64,000 bases of DNA from Echinarachnius parma (taxonomy: Eukaryota > Echinodermata > Echinoidea > Clypeasteroida > Echinarachniidae). The DNA lies in contig JBAMJV010002095.1 of NCBI GenBank assembly GCA_037951105.1, positions 1 to 64,000 on the forward strand. The letters are read 5' to 3'. The notes under the pieces were generated by a model, which saw only the letters and a list, made by a program, of their open reading frames with translations, did not search any database and was not told where the DNA came from. Each line of letters begins with the position of its first letter. Positions within the stretch are counted from its first letter, which is position 1. The position numbers and the translations under genes were made by a program. Below, piece after piece: positions 1 through 12,025 of the stretch.

Positions 1-636
1 CTGTACAAAAATCATTCAATAAATGTAATATAGTTCCTTTCTTTAGAATTCATCCTCCCGCATATTATCATGATATGTTTGCACTGATGAGCCAGTCTGA
101 CACTAACGACCTACACAAAATTGTCAGTCCTTGGTTCCGTACTTGTGGGCGATTTCCCCCCTCTGCACCAAAATATTTCTTGATCCCGTGTTAGGCTTTC
201 AGATTTCCTCTCCAATTAAATTGGAAACAGGAAAGGCTGTCGGTGAGTGTAAGGCAAGCTCTCTGATATCGGCTTTTAAAATGAATAAACGCATCTTCAA
301 AAGCGGAGCCTAAATGGCCGCTGACTAGAATTGAATTACAGCGCAAGAAGAAATTGAATTATTCCATTAAATGACCAATTCCTGTGGGGCTTCTTTAGGG
401 TCTTCTTCTATTTTAATTTCAAGAGTTATCAGAATTAATTTGACCATTCAAATTTCAACACCCTCTAATCTGTTTAAGCATACTTGATTAACAATATGCG
501 TCTCCTATCCTAGTTGTAATACAAGCACACATTTGATTTGATTTGTTTTCTTCATGAGAGCCATGAAGAGCGTCCTTAGCTTTAGATCCTAGCAGAATCT
601 TCATTCAGAGGTAAATGGCGATAACCAGTGAGACAG

Positions 637-954
637 ATATATGATGACATAAATGGTACCCTGGGGTACCAAATGAAAATCAGCCATTTTGTTTAATTAT
701 TTATTTATTTTTCAGGGCTGTTCACTGGGGTACCAAAGAGTGTGAAATTATTTTCGTTATGCTTTATTTACGTTCAAAATGCTCTCTTTGCGGCCGGGGG
801 TAGCGTGCATACAAGCGCTGCATGCACAACGCAATACACCAGCGGCGTCCATGATTGCTCTGCGGTACGGTTGTACTTCGGGTGGACACAAGATGGCGCT
901 ACACAACGCGGGATACCGGGTACCCCGGGGTACTGCTCATGTCATCATATATAC
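637..954 (+). mobile_element. MITE with GGTACCCCGGGGTACC ends, copy 1
   Basis: It begins TATATGATGACATAAATGG followed by GTACCCTGGGGTACC, and ends with GTACCCCGGGGTAC then CATGTCATCATATAT. It is the longest of three copies and includes an extra GGGGTACC segment near 725-735. The interior carries GTAGCGTGCATACA and AAGATGGCGCTACACAACGC, shared with the copies at 53967 and 55649. No transposase is present; the 72-87 codon open frames inside it are fortuitous. Confidence 0.8.
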
Positions 955-1869
955 ATATGAGACAGACAGTGAACAAAAAATACACGCTCAGGGTGAATTA
1001 GCCCCAGATATGGCAAAAAGAGCCCCCCGTAATTTTGCATAGAGTTCAATGCAAAAAAAAATTTAGAGGGCTATTTTCATGCTTTGATTGGGAAATTATT
1101 TCCATAAACATCATGTATGTGTTATATTACGAAAAGGAAGCAGTAATGTATGCCTCTAAAGTCTAACAAAAACATTTTGAATAGATTTTGTTAAAATTAC
1201 CATGTTATATTTACAAAAGATGATGAATGTTACTTTATGAGTGAAAAGGGACCATTAAAAATAAACATTTATAGTCCACAGGCACGTTCCAAACACAAAG
1301 ACGTCACGTCACGCGGTGAAAACAATGCAAACAATACCAAGAAAGGTAAATCGATTCCAGTGATTTCTTTCCCCCTCAAACTAATAAAATATGGTCTTTC
1401 CTACTGATCTTCCTGTAAATATGAATGTATGCTACTGCTGCTTTTAGCTGAACCAACTATGGAATCAACAAAGAAAACGCCCTTTTCAGATCACCCTCTA
1501 AATACAAAATAATTAAGAGGCAGTGAAAAATTGCTTTCTTTGTATGCATGTTCAAATTACCCTATTGGTCTCAAGAAAATGACATCCTGATTCACTGTAA
1601 CTGGTTGATGGACATGAGCTCTCTTCACAAAGAACACTCTTTAGAGAGCATACCTACTGGTCATAGCAATTCAAAACTTCTTTTTCTTTTCTGCCAGGCT
1701 CACCAGGGTTTTTTCCACTTGGAATTTAATGTTCCAATTTATATCTTAAAGTTGTATTTGGAATGAAATGCCAAATTTATACTAATAATAAAACAAAGAG
1801 TGTTATAAAAGATAACATGTTCTAATCATTTTGGGTATCCAATACACAAACTACATGTAGGCCAAGAGG

Positions 1870-2155
1870 CTGAGAGCGAGGTGTGAATGGGGTAAAAGTG
1901 AGGCTGATGGGGATAAGTACACTTGATGCGATATGAAAGGGGTAAACGTGAGGTTGATGGTAGGGGAAGATATGTACACTTGATGTGATATGAAAGGGGT
2001 GAATGTGAGGTTGATGGTGGGGGGATAAGTGCACTTGATGCGATATGAAAGGGGTGGACGTGCGGTTGATGGTAGGGGGAGATAAGTACACTTGATGCGA
2101 TATGAAAGGGGTGGACGTGAGGTTGAGGTTGATGGTAGGGGGAGATAAGAAGCCC
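1870..2155. repeat. Minisatellite, ~57-bp unit, about five copies
   Basis: The unit contains ACTTGATGCGATATGAAAGG, GGT(G/A)(A/G)ACGTGAGGTTGATGG, then TAGGGGGAGATAAGTAC. Both strands show open frames through it because the unit length is a multiple of three. These encode a repetitive HPFHIASS-type peptide that is a by-product of the repeat. Confidence 0.85.
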
Positions 2156-2279
2156 CCTGTCCGCCGGGAGGAGATGAGTCAGGTGAGTGGGGCGGAAGTA
2201 GCGACAGAAACCAAGCCTAGTCAACTTGAACATCAAGACAAGAAAGGGGGCCCCCCTTCTCCGCTCAAATCACATGTGA

Positions 2280-2520
2280 CAGCCAGGTTAACCAATTGCC
2301 TACAAGAACCGGCTAGGCCCTGTATTAACTATATGGGGATTGCAGAATCTAGTAGGGAACAGGTTAACCCATTGCCTACGAGAACCTGATAGGCCCTTTA
2401 TTGAACTCTATGGGGATTGCAAAGCCTAGTAGGGAACAGGTTAACCCATTGCCCATAGGAACCTGGTGTGCCCTGTATTAACTCTATGGCAAATGGCAAA
2501 TCTTGTAGACAAGGTGTTAA
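2280..2520. repeat. Three tandem copies of the ~85-bp GGTTAACC dispersed repeat
   Basis: Each unit runs from AGGTTAACCCATTGCCTAC through AACCTGGTAGGCC, a TGTATTAACTCTATGGGGAT segment and GCAGAATCTAGTAGGGAACA to the next GGTTAA. Units start near 2287, 2364 and 2430. Single copies of the same family occur elsewhere in the window. Confidence 0.8.
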
Positions 2521-3499
2521 GCTATGCTCGTGATTTTGAATCCCGGGTTTGAATTCCTACAATAACATACAGGTACTGTAGGTAGGTCTTTATGTTTCAC
2601 CTTCATGATGCATAGTATATGTTTGTTATCAGATATTGCTCACATTTCTTTCTATTTATAAATGTCATTGTTTCACAAAGAAAACACATGAGTAAAAAGT
2701 GTTTGTGGTGTGTTCATATTTATTTCTGCATGTATGTATGTATGTCAGTGAATATGTTGGTCTAAATGTGAGCATCTGAGCTGTAACTGTATGTGTGCAC
2801 ATTTGTTGGACGTAGAATGCAAATGTCTTTGTTTCGTAAAAATTAAATTGAACAAAATATTACATATATGCACTACATGTATTTGATAGAATATTCTAAG
2901 TGAAAATTGTGACAATTATCAGAATTTTGTTTTCTATCATTGATCATGAGGTCAATTCATTTGGTGGTGAGAATACAAGGGGGAGGGGGGTGGGTCAAAA
3001 ATAAAGAAATATACAGTGTGTCCCCTTTGAATAAGTGGTGTGCCTTTTACAATGGGGTAAGATACCATATCCATTGCATGATGTGGATACTCAAAATAAC
3101 TTTCTGATGATCAAACTGAGCACAAACATGCTCCACATAAAAAACAACCTATGACTAGACCATATTAAACACAACAATAAAAACGAAAGAGCAATACAAT
3201 TTCAAAAACTTAACAATGAAAATGTCATATCAAATGAATTACAGGTTGAAAACAAATGGGGGAAGTTACTAACTTTTTTTATCATATATTATAGGAAACC
3301 TTGATATCATAGAGAATATAAAAGAATAAAAACTTCCCATAAGACCCATCGACACTTGCGGTTCATATCATATCGCCCCAAAATTGTCTGAACTCTTAAT
3401 TTTTTGCGTCACTGTAACATCCGCCGCTGTCTGTGACATTTGGGGGATCCTACCGTCATTAACCCTTTCATTAATGCAGTCAAACATTTGTGTAAGAAC

Positions 3500-3905
3500 T
3501 AACTGTAAAATAGCTCGCTAATTTGTAGGGTTAAAACTTGCACTGGTCTTTCCTCACTTCTTGAAATGCGATAAATCTAAAATTATGAAAATTGATAGAA
3601 GCTTCCCCTTTATTCTCTATTTCAAACAAGTGGACAAACTTCACAGCACTCGTATCTTCAATCAGAAATGAGGGTTCATTTCTTATCATAAGCACAAACT
3701 GTGCGTGTAGTAACGAGGGAGACTTCTAATGGGCTAAGTATTGAGAGAGTTAAACTTGCTTTGGTCTTTTCCAACTTTATGAAAAATTACAGTTTAAAAA
3801 TTATGATGAGTGATAGAAATTTCCTTCTTAAATATTCTCTGAGAGCAAATGGACACTTGTCATTTTATCATCGCACCCGACTTTCAAATCGGGAGTGATG
3901 GTTCA
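3500..3905. repeat. Two-unit tandem duplication, ~200 bp, diverged
   Basis: The pairs GTTAAAACTTGCACTGGTCT / GTTAAACTTGCTTTGGTCTT and ATGAAAATTGATAGAAGCTT / ATGATGAGTGATAGAAATTT, with GGGTTCATTTCTTATC / GGTTCACTTCCC at the ends, show two diverged units starting near 3530 and 3750. Confidence 0.55.
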
Positions 3906-5080
3906 CTTCCCAGAGGACGGGAAAGGTTCGGAGGAAACGGCAGGAGGACTTAATTTGGAGAAACTCTCTGGACGATCGGGTCAGCTCCCATTAGAACCCT
4001 TCCTACCGGCCTCTGACACATTCATAATCCACAGAGTAGAAACTAAAGAAAATATATTTATAAAAGCGGTTTAACTTTTGCTCTTTAGCGAGGTTTAGTT
4101 CCCTGGAAATATACCTATCAACACCTCACTTCAATGTCACGCAACAGAGGCTGTTAAATTAAATTGTTTGCAAAACAATTTTCTATATATAACGTTCTTT
4201 TATTTCTGCAGCACCATGAAAATGTGTATGGAAAATTGGGGTGTATAGATAGTAAAATATGGGATGTTATATTGTGCAAGACAAAAACAAAATTAAAATA
4301 ATTTTGAAACCTGAACTTTAATTTGTGTGAGAGAGAAAGAGTGGAGTTAAACAGTGCAGTGAAAGTGGGAGGTAGAAAAGGGGATACATCAATGGAAAGG
4401 AGGAAATAAAATAACTACAAACGGAAAGCAAAATTGTATTTGAAGAGAGAAGACAAGAAAAGGGTATCAGAATTATGGTGAAAATATAATAAAATATAAC
4501 GCTTCTTCAATGTCATGAGAGAATGAAATAATAAAACAAAAGAAATGGTGCATGAGTAATATGATGAAGAGTAAAAAGAAGAAAAAATATGAAACGATGT
4601 TCTGACGAGTCTCCATAACACGAGCTATAAATAACAAGATGATGAAAACAAAGGACAAAAATACAGAAGATTTCAGTTCATGACAAAACAATCGTAGGCA
4701 CATGACTAAGATGGTGAAGAGAGAATGAACAAAGAAAAAAAAAACATTCAAGAAAAGATCATTCCTTTCGAGAAAAACAAACAAAAAAACATTACATGTA
4801 GCATGAATCAGGATGGTTACTAGAAAATAAAAGAAAAGGGGACATAAAAAGTTAAAAGCACATTGTGACACAGTAACATGAATCACATGTTCCCCCTGGG
4901 CAAGACAAGTTGCTGGCCCGATAAAGTAAATAAAGTCAGCCTTTTGCCCTTATCAGTCACAGTCAAACACCTCCAAAGTTTGAATTTAACCCATTCAAGA
5001 CTATTTTACATTGTTTTTTTAACCCATTCAAAGATATTTAAATTTGATTTGGTTTAACAGGCATTCTACATAAACAGGTT

Positions 5081-5156
5081 AACCCCTTGCCTACACGAAT
5101 CGAGTGGGCTATGTACAAAGTCTATGGGGATTTCAGAATCTCAAAGGGAACGGGTT
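5081..5156 (+). repeat. GGTTAACC dispersed repeat
   Basis: Single copy: GGTTAACCCCTTGCCTACAC, then GAGTGGGCTATGTACAAAGT, CTATGGGGATTTCAGAATCT and GGGAACGGGTTAA. Its ends are short inverted GGTTAA/TTAACC. Confidence 0.7.
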
Positions 5157-5459
5157 AAGTAACTGCTGGACCAGTCCTAAATCGGTTAATTGTTGATGAC
5201 TTTTTCAAATTTGCTTTAGCATGCTTTCACCATAGACAAAGGCACAAGTTTTTCTGGACAGGTTGTGAGTGGGTTAACACATGATTTCCATAAACCCAAG
5301 ACTGGTATAGACCGACTGCTCACGGAATGCCCTACAAAGAAAGCGTGGGAGGTAGACGGGTAGAGAGTCAAGAGATGCGAGGATTGAGGGGGAAGATGGA
5401 GCAAATGGGATAGCATTGACTAAGAAGGGATGGGACTAAAGACCCAGAATGGGATTAAT

Positions 5460-6030
5460 AATAATAATAATATAGAGCACTTATAATGCGCCATGAATCT
5501 AGTATACTATTCTCAGGCGCAAATAGAAATGAAAAGGAAAGGAAAGGAGAGAGAAATAGAAAAGATATAGTCCCTAATCAAATGCTAATTTAAACAAAAT
5601 TGTCTTTATACCTATTTTAAAAGACTCAATTGATGTTGCATTTCTAACATTAACTGGCAAAGAATTCCATAATGTTGGTACTGAATACAGAAAGGACTTT
5701 TCACCTGCCAACGATTGAACTTTTGGTACTGATAACATATTACAATTCAGGGAGCGAAGATTTCTATTTGGTACATATACACTAACCAAATCTAATACAT
5801 ATTGAGGAGAACGACCATTGAGAGCTTTCCATGTCATAATAAGTATTTTGTACATTATTCTCTCTTTCACAGGTAACCAATGCAGGTCCTTTAAAATAGG
5901 AGTTACAGTATGTGAGAAAACTTAGGAATACCAGTAAGAACTCGTGCTGCAGCATTCTGAGCCCTCTGTAACTTAGCAAGTTGTGTAACTGGTGCATTAT
6001 GTAACAATGAAGTAGCAAAAGAAAGGTGAT
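5460..6030 (-). mobile_element. 3' fragment of a CR1/L2-like LINE (RT C-terminal region and tail)
   Basis: The minus strand encodes the C-terminal thumb-side region typical of CR1/L2-type reverse transcriptases. VTQLAKLQRAQNAAARVLTG is followed, after a one-base frameshift near 5930, by LHWLPVKERIMYKILI and then KALNGRSPQYVLDL, LRSLN and LWNSLPVNVRNATSIESFK. Beyond the stop, the sequence ends in a GCGCATTATAAGTGCTCT-like segment and an ATT trinucleotide tail at about 5460-5472, as expected for this class's 3' end. Endonuclease and most of the RT are absent, so it is a 5'-truncated, dead copy. Confidence 0.85.
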
Positions 6031-6468
6031 TAAACAAATTATGCGAACATTATCATACATGTATACAAACTGCCTTACCACCATGGAATTACATTCAAAT
6101 CTATTCCTTCCCCCTATAATAGTAGCATAGCATTTCAAATAGATAGGAAGGGAGAATAAGTGCTACATGCCCCCTTCCCCCCTCCCGGGTAGCTATGAAC
6201 ATGTGTGACTGAACTGTAGCTTGATACATCCGTGTATATTTATGAGGGAAATAAACAGAGGGTACATGTACATGGACAAGAAAAACCAAAATGGATGATG
6301 GAGTGCTTCGTGCCCCGCCTTCTGGTAGTAAAGAAACATACATGTAGCATGATTCATGTATTAGGGAAATAAACAATGGTACATTTACTAGAAGACAACA
6401 AAATAGAGACACTGTTCAGGAGACATATACTGATTGAAAGAAAGAGTTCAAGAGACTATATATTCTCT

Positions 6469-6682
6469 GTTGAGAAAGAGAAGGGCGCTAAGTCACTTTT
6501 TGCACTTTTGAGATAATCATGTCTAAAGTTTGGGAGCCCCGTAGAAACCCAATTTGCAGCTCTCTTTTATTTTTGATAAATATTACCCAAATTAAAAACA
6601 ATTATTGTCTGAAAATTTGGCACCACATAGAGATAACTCCATTGAGACAAAAATCGAGTTTACGCCCTTCTCATTCTCACCC
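6469..6682 (+). mobile_element. ~215-bp MITE with GAGAAGGGCG ends, copy 1
   Basis: The left end GTTGAGAAAGAGAAGGGCG and the right end CGCCCTTCTCATTCTCACC are inverted repeats. The interior is shared with 21722-21936 (AAGTCACTTTTTG, GAGATAA, CGTAGAAACC, ATATT.CCCAAATT). It is non-coding. Confidence 0.75.
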
Positions 6683-7748
6683 AGCGATATAGCACTCCCT
6701 CACTCCATATTTGGAGAGCGGTTGGGTCAGCATCTATATGTACATGTAGGTTTCTCCCAGACAACATGAATGGAAATGATCTGTGGAATGCTGTCATTGG
6801 ATTGTAATTCTGGGATTGTGAATGTAATCCTTAGATATCTGCACTGGCAACTTGAGAGTGTGTAAGAATGATAATGTCTCCAATCCCCCTTAAAGGTATA
6901 TTGGCTTGTAACTTGAGGTTTAGTGAGATGGGTAATGTCTTCATCCTTCAAGATATATCTCAGCTTGTAACTTGCAGTGATACACAAGTCTGTAATTCAA
7001 TTACATATTAGTTATCCTATTTCTATTTTGTATGACATTATAGCTGTACATTTTTTTAAAGGGAAGTAGTTTATTTAAAAGAGTCATATCAAATAAATTT
7101 ACTTCATATCTACTACGGATTATGTGTCTCTCTTTCACCCCCCCCCCCCCCCCCCGGCAATTATCTGCAAAGACTTATAACATAATTTGGAGATTGATAA
7201 TGGAATAAATGATCATTAGAAGTCTCTAAAATAAAGAAATTAAAGGAAAACTTTTGACAATATGTGAGAAAATAAGCAAGATATGACAGGATCGACTCAA
7301 AGAAATTACAATTTGACCAATATTTGCAGAAATGGTTGACATGTCAAAGTTATTACGATTTACTTTTTTATTCATCTTTAAAGTGTATTATCAAACTTGA
7401 AGATAACTATCAAACCAATTAGACTATCTAATACAATCATCGTTTAAAACCAAGTTCATTTCCAACACAACTATAATAAGACAAGAGATCTCTTGATATA
7501 TGGTTACTTCCAAGAGTTGTATAATGTTCCTTACACATAGAGATAGACAGGTCATTTTCTTTCCTTGGGGGGGGGGGGGGGGATACAATAAATCCTCTGC
7601 AATGATTGCATACTAATCTCATTAGATCTCTATGAGCAAACATCTTGGTGAACATACAACTGATTATGAGAGATGAGACTACACTTAAATCCCTGCCAAA
7701 TCCCACATAATTTCCCTTGATCCCGCTTCATGACACAGACTGATTTCT

Positions 7749-7766
7749 AGGGTTAGGGTTAGGGTC
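7749..7766. repeat. Short interstitial telomere-like repeat
   Basis: About 2.5 units of TTAGGG (AGGGTTAGGGTTAGGGT). It is far too short to be functional and is probably a chance or repair-derived insertion. Confidence 0.5.
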
Positions 7767-7796
7767 TAACTGCCTCAGATCAAAACCTTTTCTGCC

Positions 7797-8328
7797 TTTA
7801 AAGGGGTAGTTTAGTTTTGGTAGAGAGGGCGCTGCACATCACATTTTTTTGGTGAGGTAATGAAAAACTGAGTTTCGAATTTGAGAGAACATGCAATTTT
7901 AATGGCAGAATAAACTTTATTTGGTTAAAATCGACCCAGAAACGGCTGAAATATTAATAAATATATATGATCTTTATTGGGGCCCAAATAATTAGACGAT
8001 TTTTCAACAAATTTAAAAAATGCTTGCACTTTTTCAAAAATTTTCAAAAGTGTTTTTTAAATAGTTGTTGATGATCTCTCTATTTAATCATTATTTCAAT
8101 AAAACATCACATGCATAATTTTGTATGAAAAATGGTTGAAACCAATGCCTTTTTAGAAAGCGCCCTCTTGTGTTTTAAAGGCTCTTTTTAAAACGGGCTT
8201 TTTACTTAGTCGTTTGTAATTTTGTATACCTTTCAAGCATGGTGGAGTTATAACTATTAGTTTATAATGTTACTGTCTAGGTTTAGTTACTTAAGTTCAG
8301 CCTTACCAAAACTGTACTACCCCTTTAA
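7797..8328 (+). mobile_element. ~530-bp TIR element with TTTAAAGGGGTAGT ends
   Basis: The left end TTTAAAGGGGTAGTTTAGTT continues TTGGTA. The right end, reverse-complemented, reads TTTAAAGGGGTAGTACAGTT and continues TTGGTA, giving inverted repeats of about 26 bp with two mismatches. The interior is AT-rich and contains AGGGCGCT / AGCGCCCT near each end. No coding potential. Confidence 0.85.
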
Positions 8329-9530
8329 ACCATAGTTCTGCTCTTCATAAGTCTTTATATCAACTCATTATAGATCATCTTCCTTCTTCATACCGTTGAT
8401 TTACTGCAGGTATTACATTTACCACAACATTATATATGTAAGGGCATGATCTGATCACAAAACTGTTTCCTGAATATTCTTATAACTTTACCAAATTTTG
8501 ACTTATGTGGATGAAACACACACACAAAAAAAAAGGGAACAAGATAGTACCTTCAACTCAGCCAATACATCTCGTTTATGCAAACTTGTTTAACTTTGGG
8601 AAGGTTGGACTATTCAATTTGAAACTTGTTATGCAAGAAGGAGAAATTGAACATGAAGTCTGGTGTTTTTCAACGCTACATGTAGCAAGACAATTGAACA
8701 TGAAGTCTGGTGTCTTTAACACTGCATGAAGCAAGACAATATCCTTCCTGCGAGACCAGAACATTCATCGGGTTCGGTTTCCATGACCAATGCCTTCCAC
8801 TTCCTGTTATTAGCTGGTTGCCATAGCAATGTGACTTGTTTGCAAGGGGCAACACGGAAAAGGGTTTATGATACTTATTAACTTCTGAGTGATTGGTAAA
8901 GACATAAATTAGTATTATTTTACATTTTTTAAGACGAATATGATGATCAATATCCTTCCATGATTATATTACATCTAAAGAAACAATAACATGTTATGAA
9001 AACAAATCACACATGACAAAATAAGCAAAATAAGATAAAAGAAACCCTTGAGTCTTAGATATGAAAATATAAAACTCTTTTCCTAATATTATATTGAACT
9101 TCTAGAAAATAGAACAAGGCAAAAAAAATGATGTGTTAATAATAATGTGGTGTGCAACATACACACTGATCTGTTTGAGATTTATATGACAATATTTTAT
9201 TCAAAGCAAAAAAAAAAGAAGAAAAGGGCTTATACCATTTAAATTTATTTCATTAATTTGATTTTTCATTTCTCCCCTCTACCCTCCTACATGTATATTC
9301 ATTAAGTAACCTTTACTGCTTTAAGCTTTTAAATCGGCCATCACTCCCTGCGGATCAAGAGAAGAGATTTGATCTGTCTGCGACGGAAGGGAGCCATGTT
9401 CAAACACAGTCAAGTACTTGTGTCCAAATCCTTTTTATTTTTATCTTTTACTTCTCTGACTTTTGATCCGCTATATTTCTTTGCTGGCAAAGAAACTAAC
9501 CCACTCAGAACTGGTCCCAAAATACTTGTG

Positions 9531-9855
9531 CTGGGGGTGTTTCGCAAAGATTCTAAGTTGAACTTAACTCTAAGTTGGACCTAACAATTATGGAGAGCCG
9601 TTAGTTTCTTTTCTAAAATTGTTGAAACAGTTCTTTTGAAAAGGCATAAAGCTTGATGAAATCCGTTTTTTATAATTTTTTATAATCAAGGAGCCTTGAA
9701 CTAATTGATATATTTTGTTGTTGGAAGTCTTTAAAAAATTACCTTTTTGCTTTTGAATATATATTTTATTCCAAGACTACAAATGGCTTTCCATAATTGT
9801 AAGGACTGACTTAAGAGTTAAGTTCAACATAGGATCTTTGTGAAACACCCCCCAG
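9531..9855 (+). mobile_element. ~325-bp MITE with long imperfect TIRs
   Basis: The left arm (CTGGGGGTGTTTCGCAAAGA, then AAGTTGAACTTAACTCT and ACAATTATGGA) is matched on the right by the reverse complement CTGGGGGGTGTTTCACAAAG, then TGTTGAACTTAACTCTTAAG and ACAATTATGGA. The arms are about 65 bp long and the centre is AT-rich. Confidence 0.85.
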
Positions 9856-10376
9856 GAGATTATGGGAAATGTGTGTTAAACTCAAATCAATGCATCTTCA
9901 ATGGGTTAAATATGGCCTCTTTTCTTCCCCTGCCCTTTCCTTGAAGCAACACACCCTTCCCTCAAAGTTTCCTGAACGACTGAAAAGACTCAAGTTGAAT
10001 ATAATGAATTTGTTTTACAGCAACAAATCTGTATTACAGCCTTTAAACTACCTAAACCTTCTGCCCATTTCTCACTTCTTCTTCTTTTAAATCAATGCAA
10101 GCCAGTATCCCTGGATGTTTTTGGCATTTCGGGCGCAAATTAGCCCCAAGCCCCCATGTATTTTGTTCACTGTTCTGTAATACCATCTTCACTCAGAGCA
10201 ATCTTCAGGACACTTGATTCACTTGAGATGCGTACCTGGCAGGTGCTTGGTATCTGTCTAGCTTAATTCCTGCCATGTAAAGAATATTACAAAGAATGCT
10301 TGTTGTTGCGTGGGAGGATGGAAGCACTCGCGTTGCTTTTTTCGCTCCAGAAAATAGACTTGTGACTAGAGTGATA

Positions 10377-10680
10377 TACCAGGGCTCGACACTAGCACTT
10401 GCCCTGTTGCCCAGGGCTAGTCAAAATTGATGTTGGCAAATAACATTTCAATAAATGATCTAGTTTGGTTGCCCGACTAGGCAACTACACTTTTGCTCAA
10501 CTTAACTAGGAGAGAATAATGTAATTCTTTATGAGTAAATCTCGTCTAGAAGTATTTAGCAGGCAAGTAATTTTTCTCTTTGGGCAAGTAAAAGTTGAAA
10601 AGTTATGGTTCTGCTTGCACGAACAGGTAAGTAGAAGAAAATGTTAGTGTGGAGGCTTGGATATTTGTTCATGCACGTTA
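10377..10680 (+). repeat. GGGCTCGACA-type dispersed repeat
   Basis: It starts AGGGCTCGACACTAGCACTT and GCCC, and continues through TGCCCGACTAGGCAACTACA, GAGAGAATAATGTAATTCTT, GGGCAAGTAAAAGTTGAAAA and GTGTGGAGGCTTGG. The second half is found inverted at 51190-51400. Parts with GTGTCGAGCCCTG occur at 17385-17507 and 22085-22372. Confidence 0.65.
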
Positions 10681-10689
10681 ACCTGTTAA

Positions 10690-10855
10690 GGGCCCCATTG
10701 CAGAAAGACTTACAATCAAATGTAAAGTTGCAATTAATTGTGAGTCAGATGGTGTGACGAAATGCGCAAATCTGATTAGTTGAAATGCACAAATTGTCTG
10801 ACTAACAATTAATTGTAACAGTACAAACGATTGTATCTCTTTCTGCAACGGGGCT
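10690..10855 (+). mobile_element. Palindromic MITE (GCCCCGTTGCAGAAAGAG family), copy 1
   Basis: The left end GGCCCCATTGCAGAAAG and the right end CTTTCTGCAACGGGGC are inverted. Both arms contain TACAAT/ATTGTA repeats and CAATTAATTG. The unpaired centre has AAATGCGCAAATCTGATT, conserved in the other copies. About 165 bp. Confidence 0.85.
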
Positions 10856-11139
10856 CAGGAATGATCCCAACCAAATTCTTGCTGGGCTCATAGAGAATGC
10901 ATGTTATAACCAACAAACTGCCTTGACTGGGTTAAAGAAATCACATGATGCCCTCTAACTATCCCCATCCTCCGCTACATTAATATATGCACATCGTCAG
11001 ACGAACATACTGTAAATTCTGTAGAACAAGTCATGAACACCTGCATTCTCTCTACGCTTGCACAGGAAAAGTTAAATTTCTTTCCCTAATTGTCGATTGG
11101 ATTATAATAAGACTATTAAAATGAATTAAAAGGAGTCAA

Positions 11140-11215
11140 GAAAACGGGGCTTCCCCAGGATTCGAACCAGAGACCTCCGTGCCTTACCAGTGCCTTACTG
11201 ACTGAGCTAGAAAGC
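11140..11215 (-). repeat. tRNA-like sequence, probably a SINE head or tRNA pseudogene
   Basis: The minus strand has an A box (TAGCTCAGTCAGTAAGG) and a B box (GGTTCGAATCC) at tRNA-like spacing, followed by GGGGAAGCCCC. The acceptor stem pairs only partly, and the anticodon arm is degenerate and a few bases short. It is therefore not a functional tRNA. Pol III box spacing makes a tRNA-derived SINE head the better reading. Confidence 0.6.
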
Positions 11216-11959
11216 TAATAGTAATACCTGACTTGGTTATCTCCGTTGTTTTTCTGTTGAACTTAAAGGGGGGGCAATATATTAATCCTAAAAGGGCATA
11301 CTGTGTGTGTGGGGGGAGGGGGGGGGGGGGCAGAATCCCCTCTAGTGTACTAATGATTACTTCCAACACCTGTGCATCTACAAACAGTGCCCAATAAAAA
11401 TGCATTGTAGCAATAAGTAGCTAATTATGCAACAGATTAAAGTTCAGGTGGAACAGGGTAAAAATTTGATTATGCAGAAATTTTAGGGTAGACAAGATTA
11501 TACTCTAACTAAAAATGAAAATAAAAAGAACTACACTTGATGAACTCTTGTCCTTGTCTTGCACTATTTGGGGTGTACTGGAGCTGAAAAAGTGCAGGTA
11601 TCAACAAACAGGTTATGAAAATACACGTTCGCTATTTAGCTTTGACGAGAGCAGGAAATTGGGCAAATCTAGGGTCATTTTCTTGACCAACTTGCGCCCG
11701 GTTACCTCATCATCTTCTGACGGATTCATATCTTTGGCGACTCTATCAGCAGGTGCACGACTTGTTAGGTCTGTGACTCTGTGTGAGCTGCATATATCGG
11801 GTAATTATAGCAACAGGAAGTAATACATAGGTAGACTGTTGAAGTTCTTCAAATAGGTTATCTATTTGAACCTTAAACAACCAACAAAATCAAAAATACA
11901 AACAAACTGACAAATAAACAAACAAACAAACAAACAAATAGTACAGTAAAAACTAAACC

Positions 11960-12025
11960 ATTACCTACAGGAATCTGGTGTGCCATGTATTGGGAAATGC
12001 AAAATCTAGTAGGCTACAGGTTAAA
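11960..12025 (+). repeat. GGTTAACC dispersed repeat, diverged
   Basis: Partial copy with CCATTACCTACAGGAATCTG, GTGTGCCATGTATTGGGAA, and AATCTAGTAGGCTACAGGTT. The central CTCTATGGGGAT part is missing. Confidence 0.55.

Noticed and set aside
742-1042. Two plus frames (72 and 87 codons)
   Set aside because: They lie within and beside the GGTACC MITE; the peptide is not conserved in the other copies.
1822-2236. 136- and 89-codon minus-strand frames with HPFHIASS-type repeats
   Set aside because: They read a 57-bp minisatellite whose length is divisible by three. Both strands are open and there is no gene signal.
4415-4886. 137-codon hydrophobic minus-strand frame resembling membrane segments
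   Set aside because: Low-complexity A-rich plus strand gives Phe/Leu-rich translation. No conserved motif and no splice context.
7749-7766. Telomere or chromosome end
   Set aside because: Only about 2.5 TTAGGG units, surrounded by ordinary sequence on both sides.
11140-11215. Functional tRNA gene
   Set aside because: A and B boxes are present, but the acceptor and anticodon stems do not pair properly.
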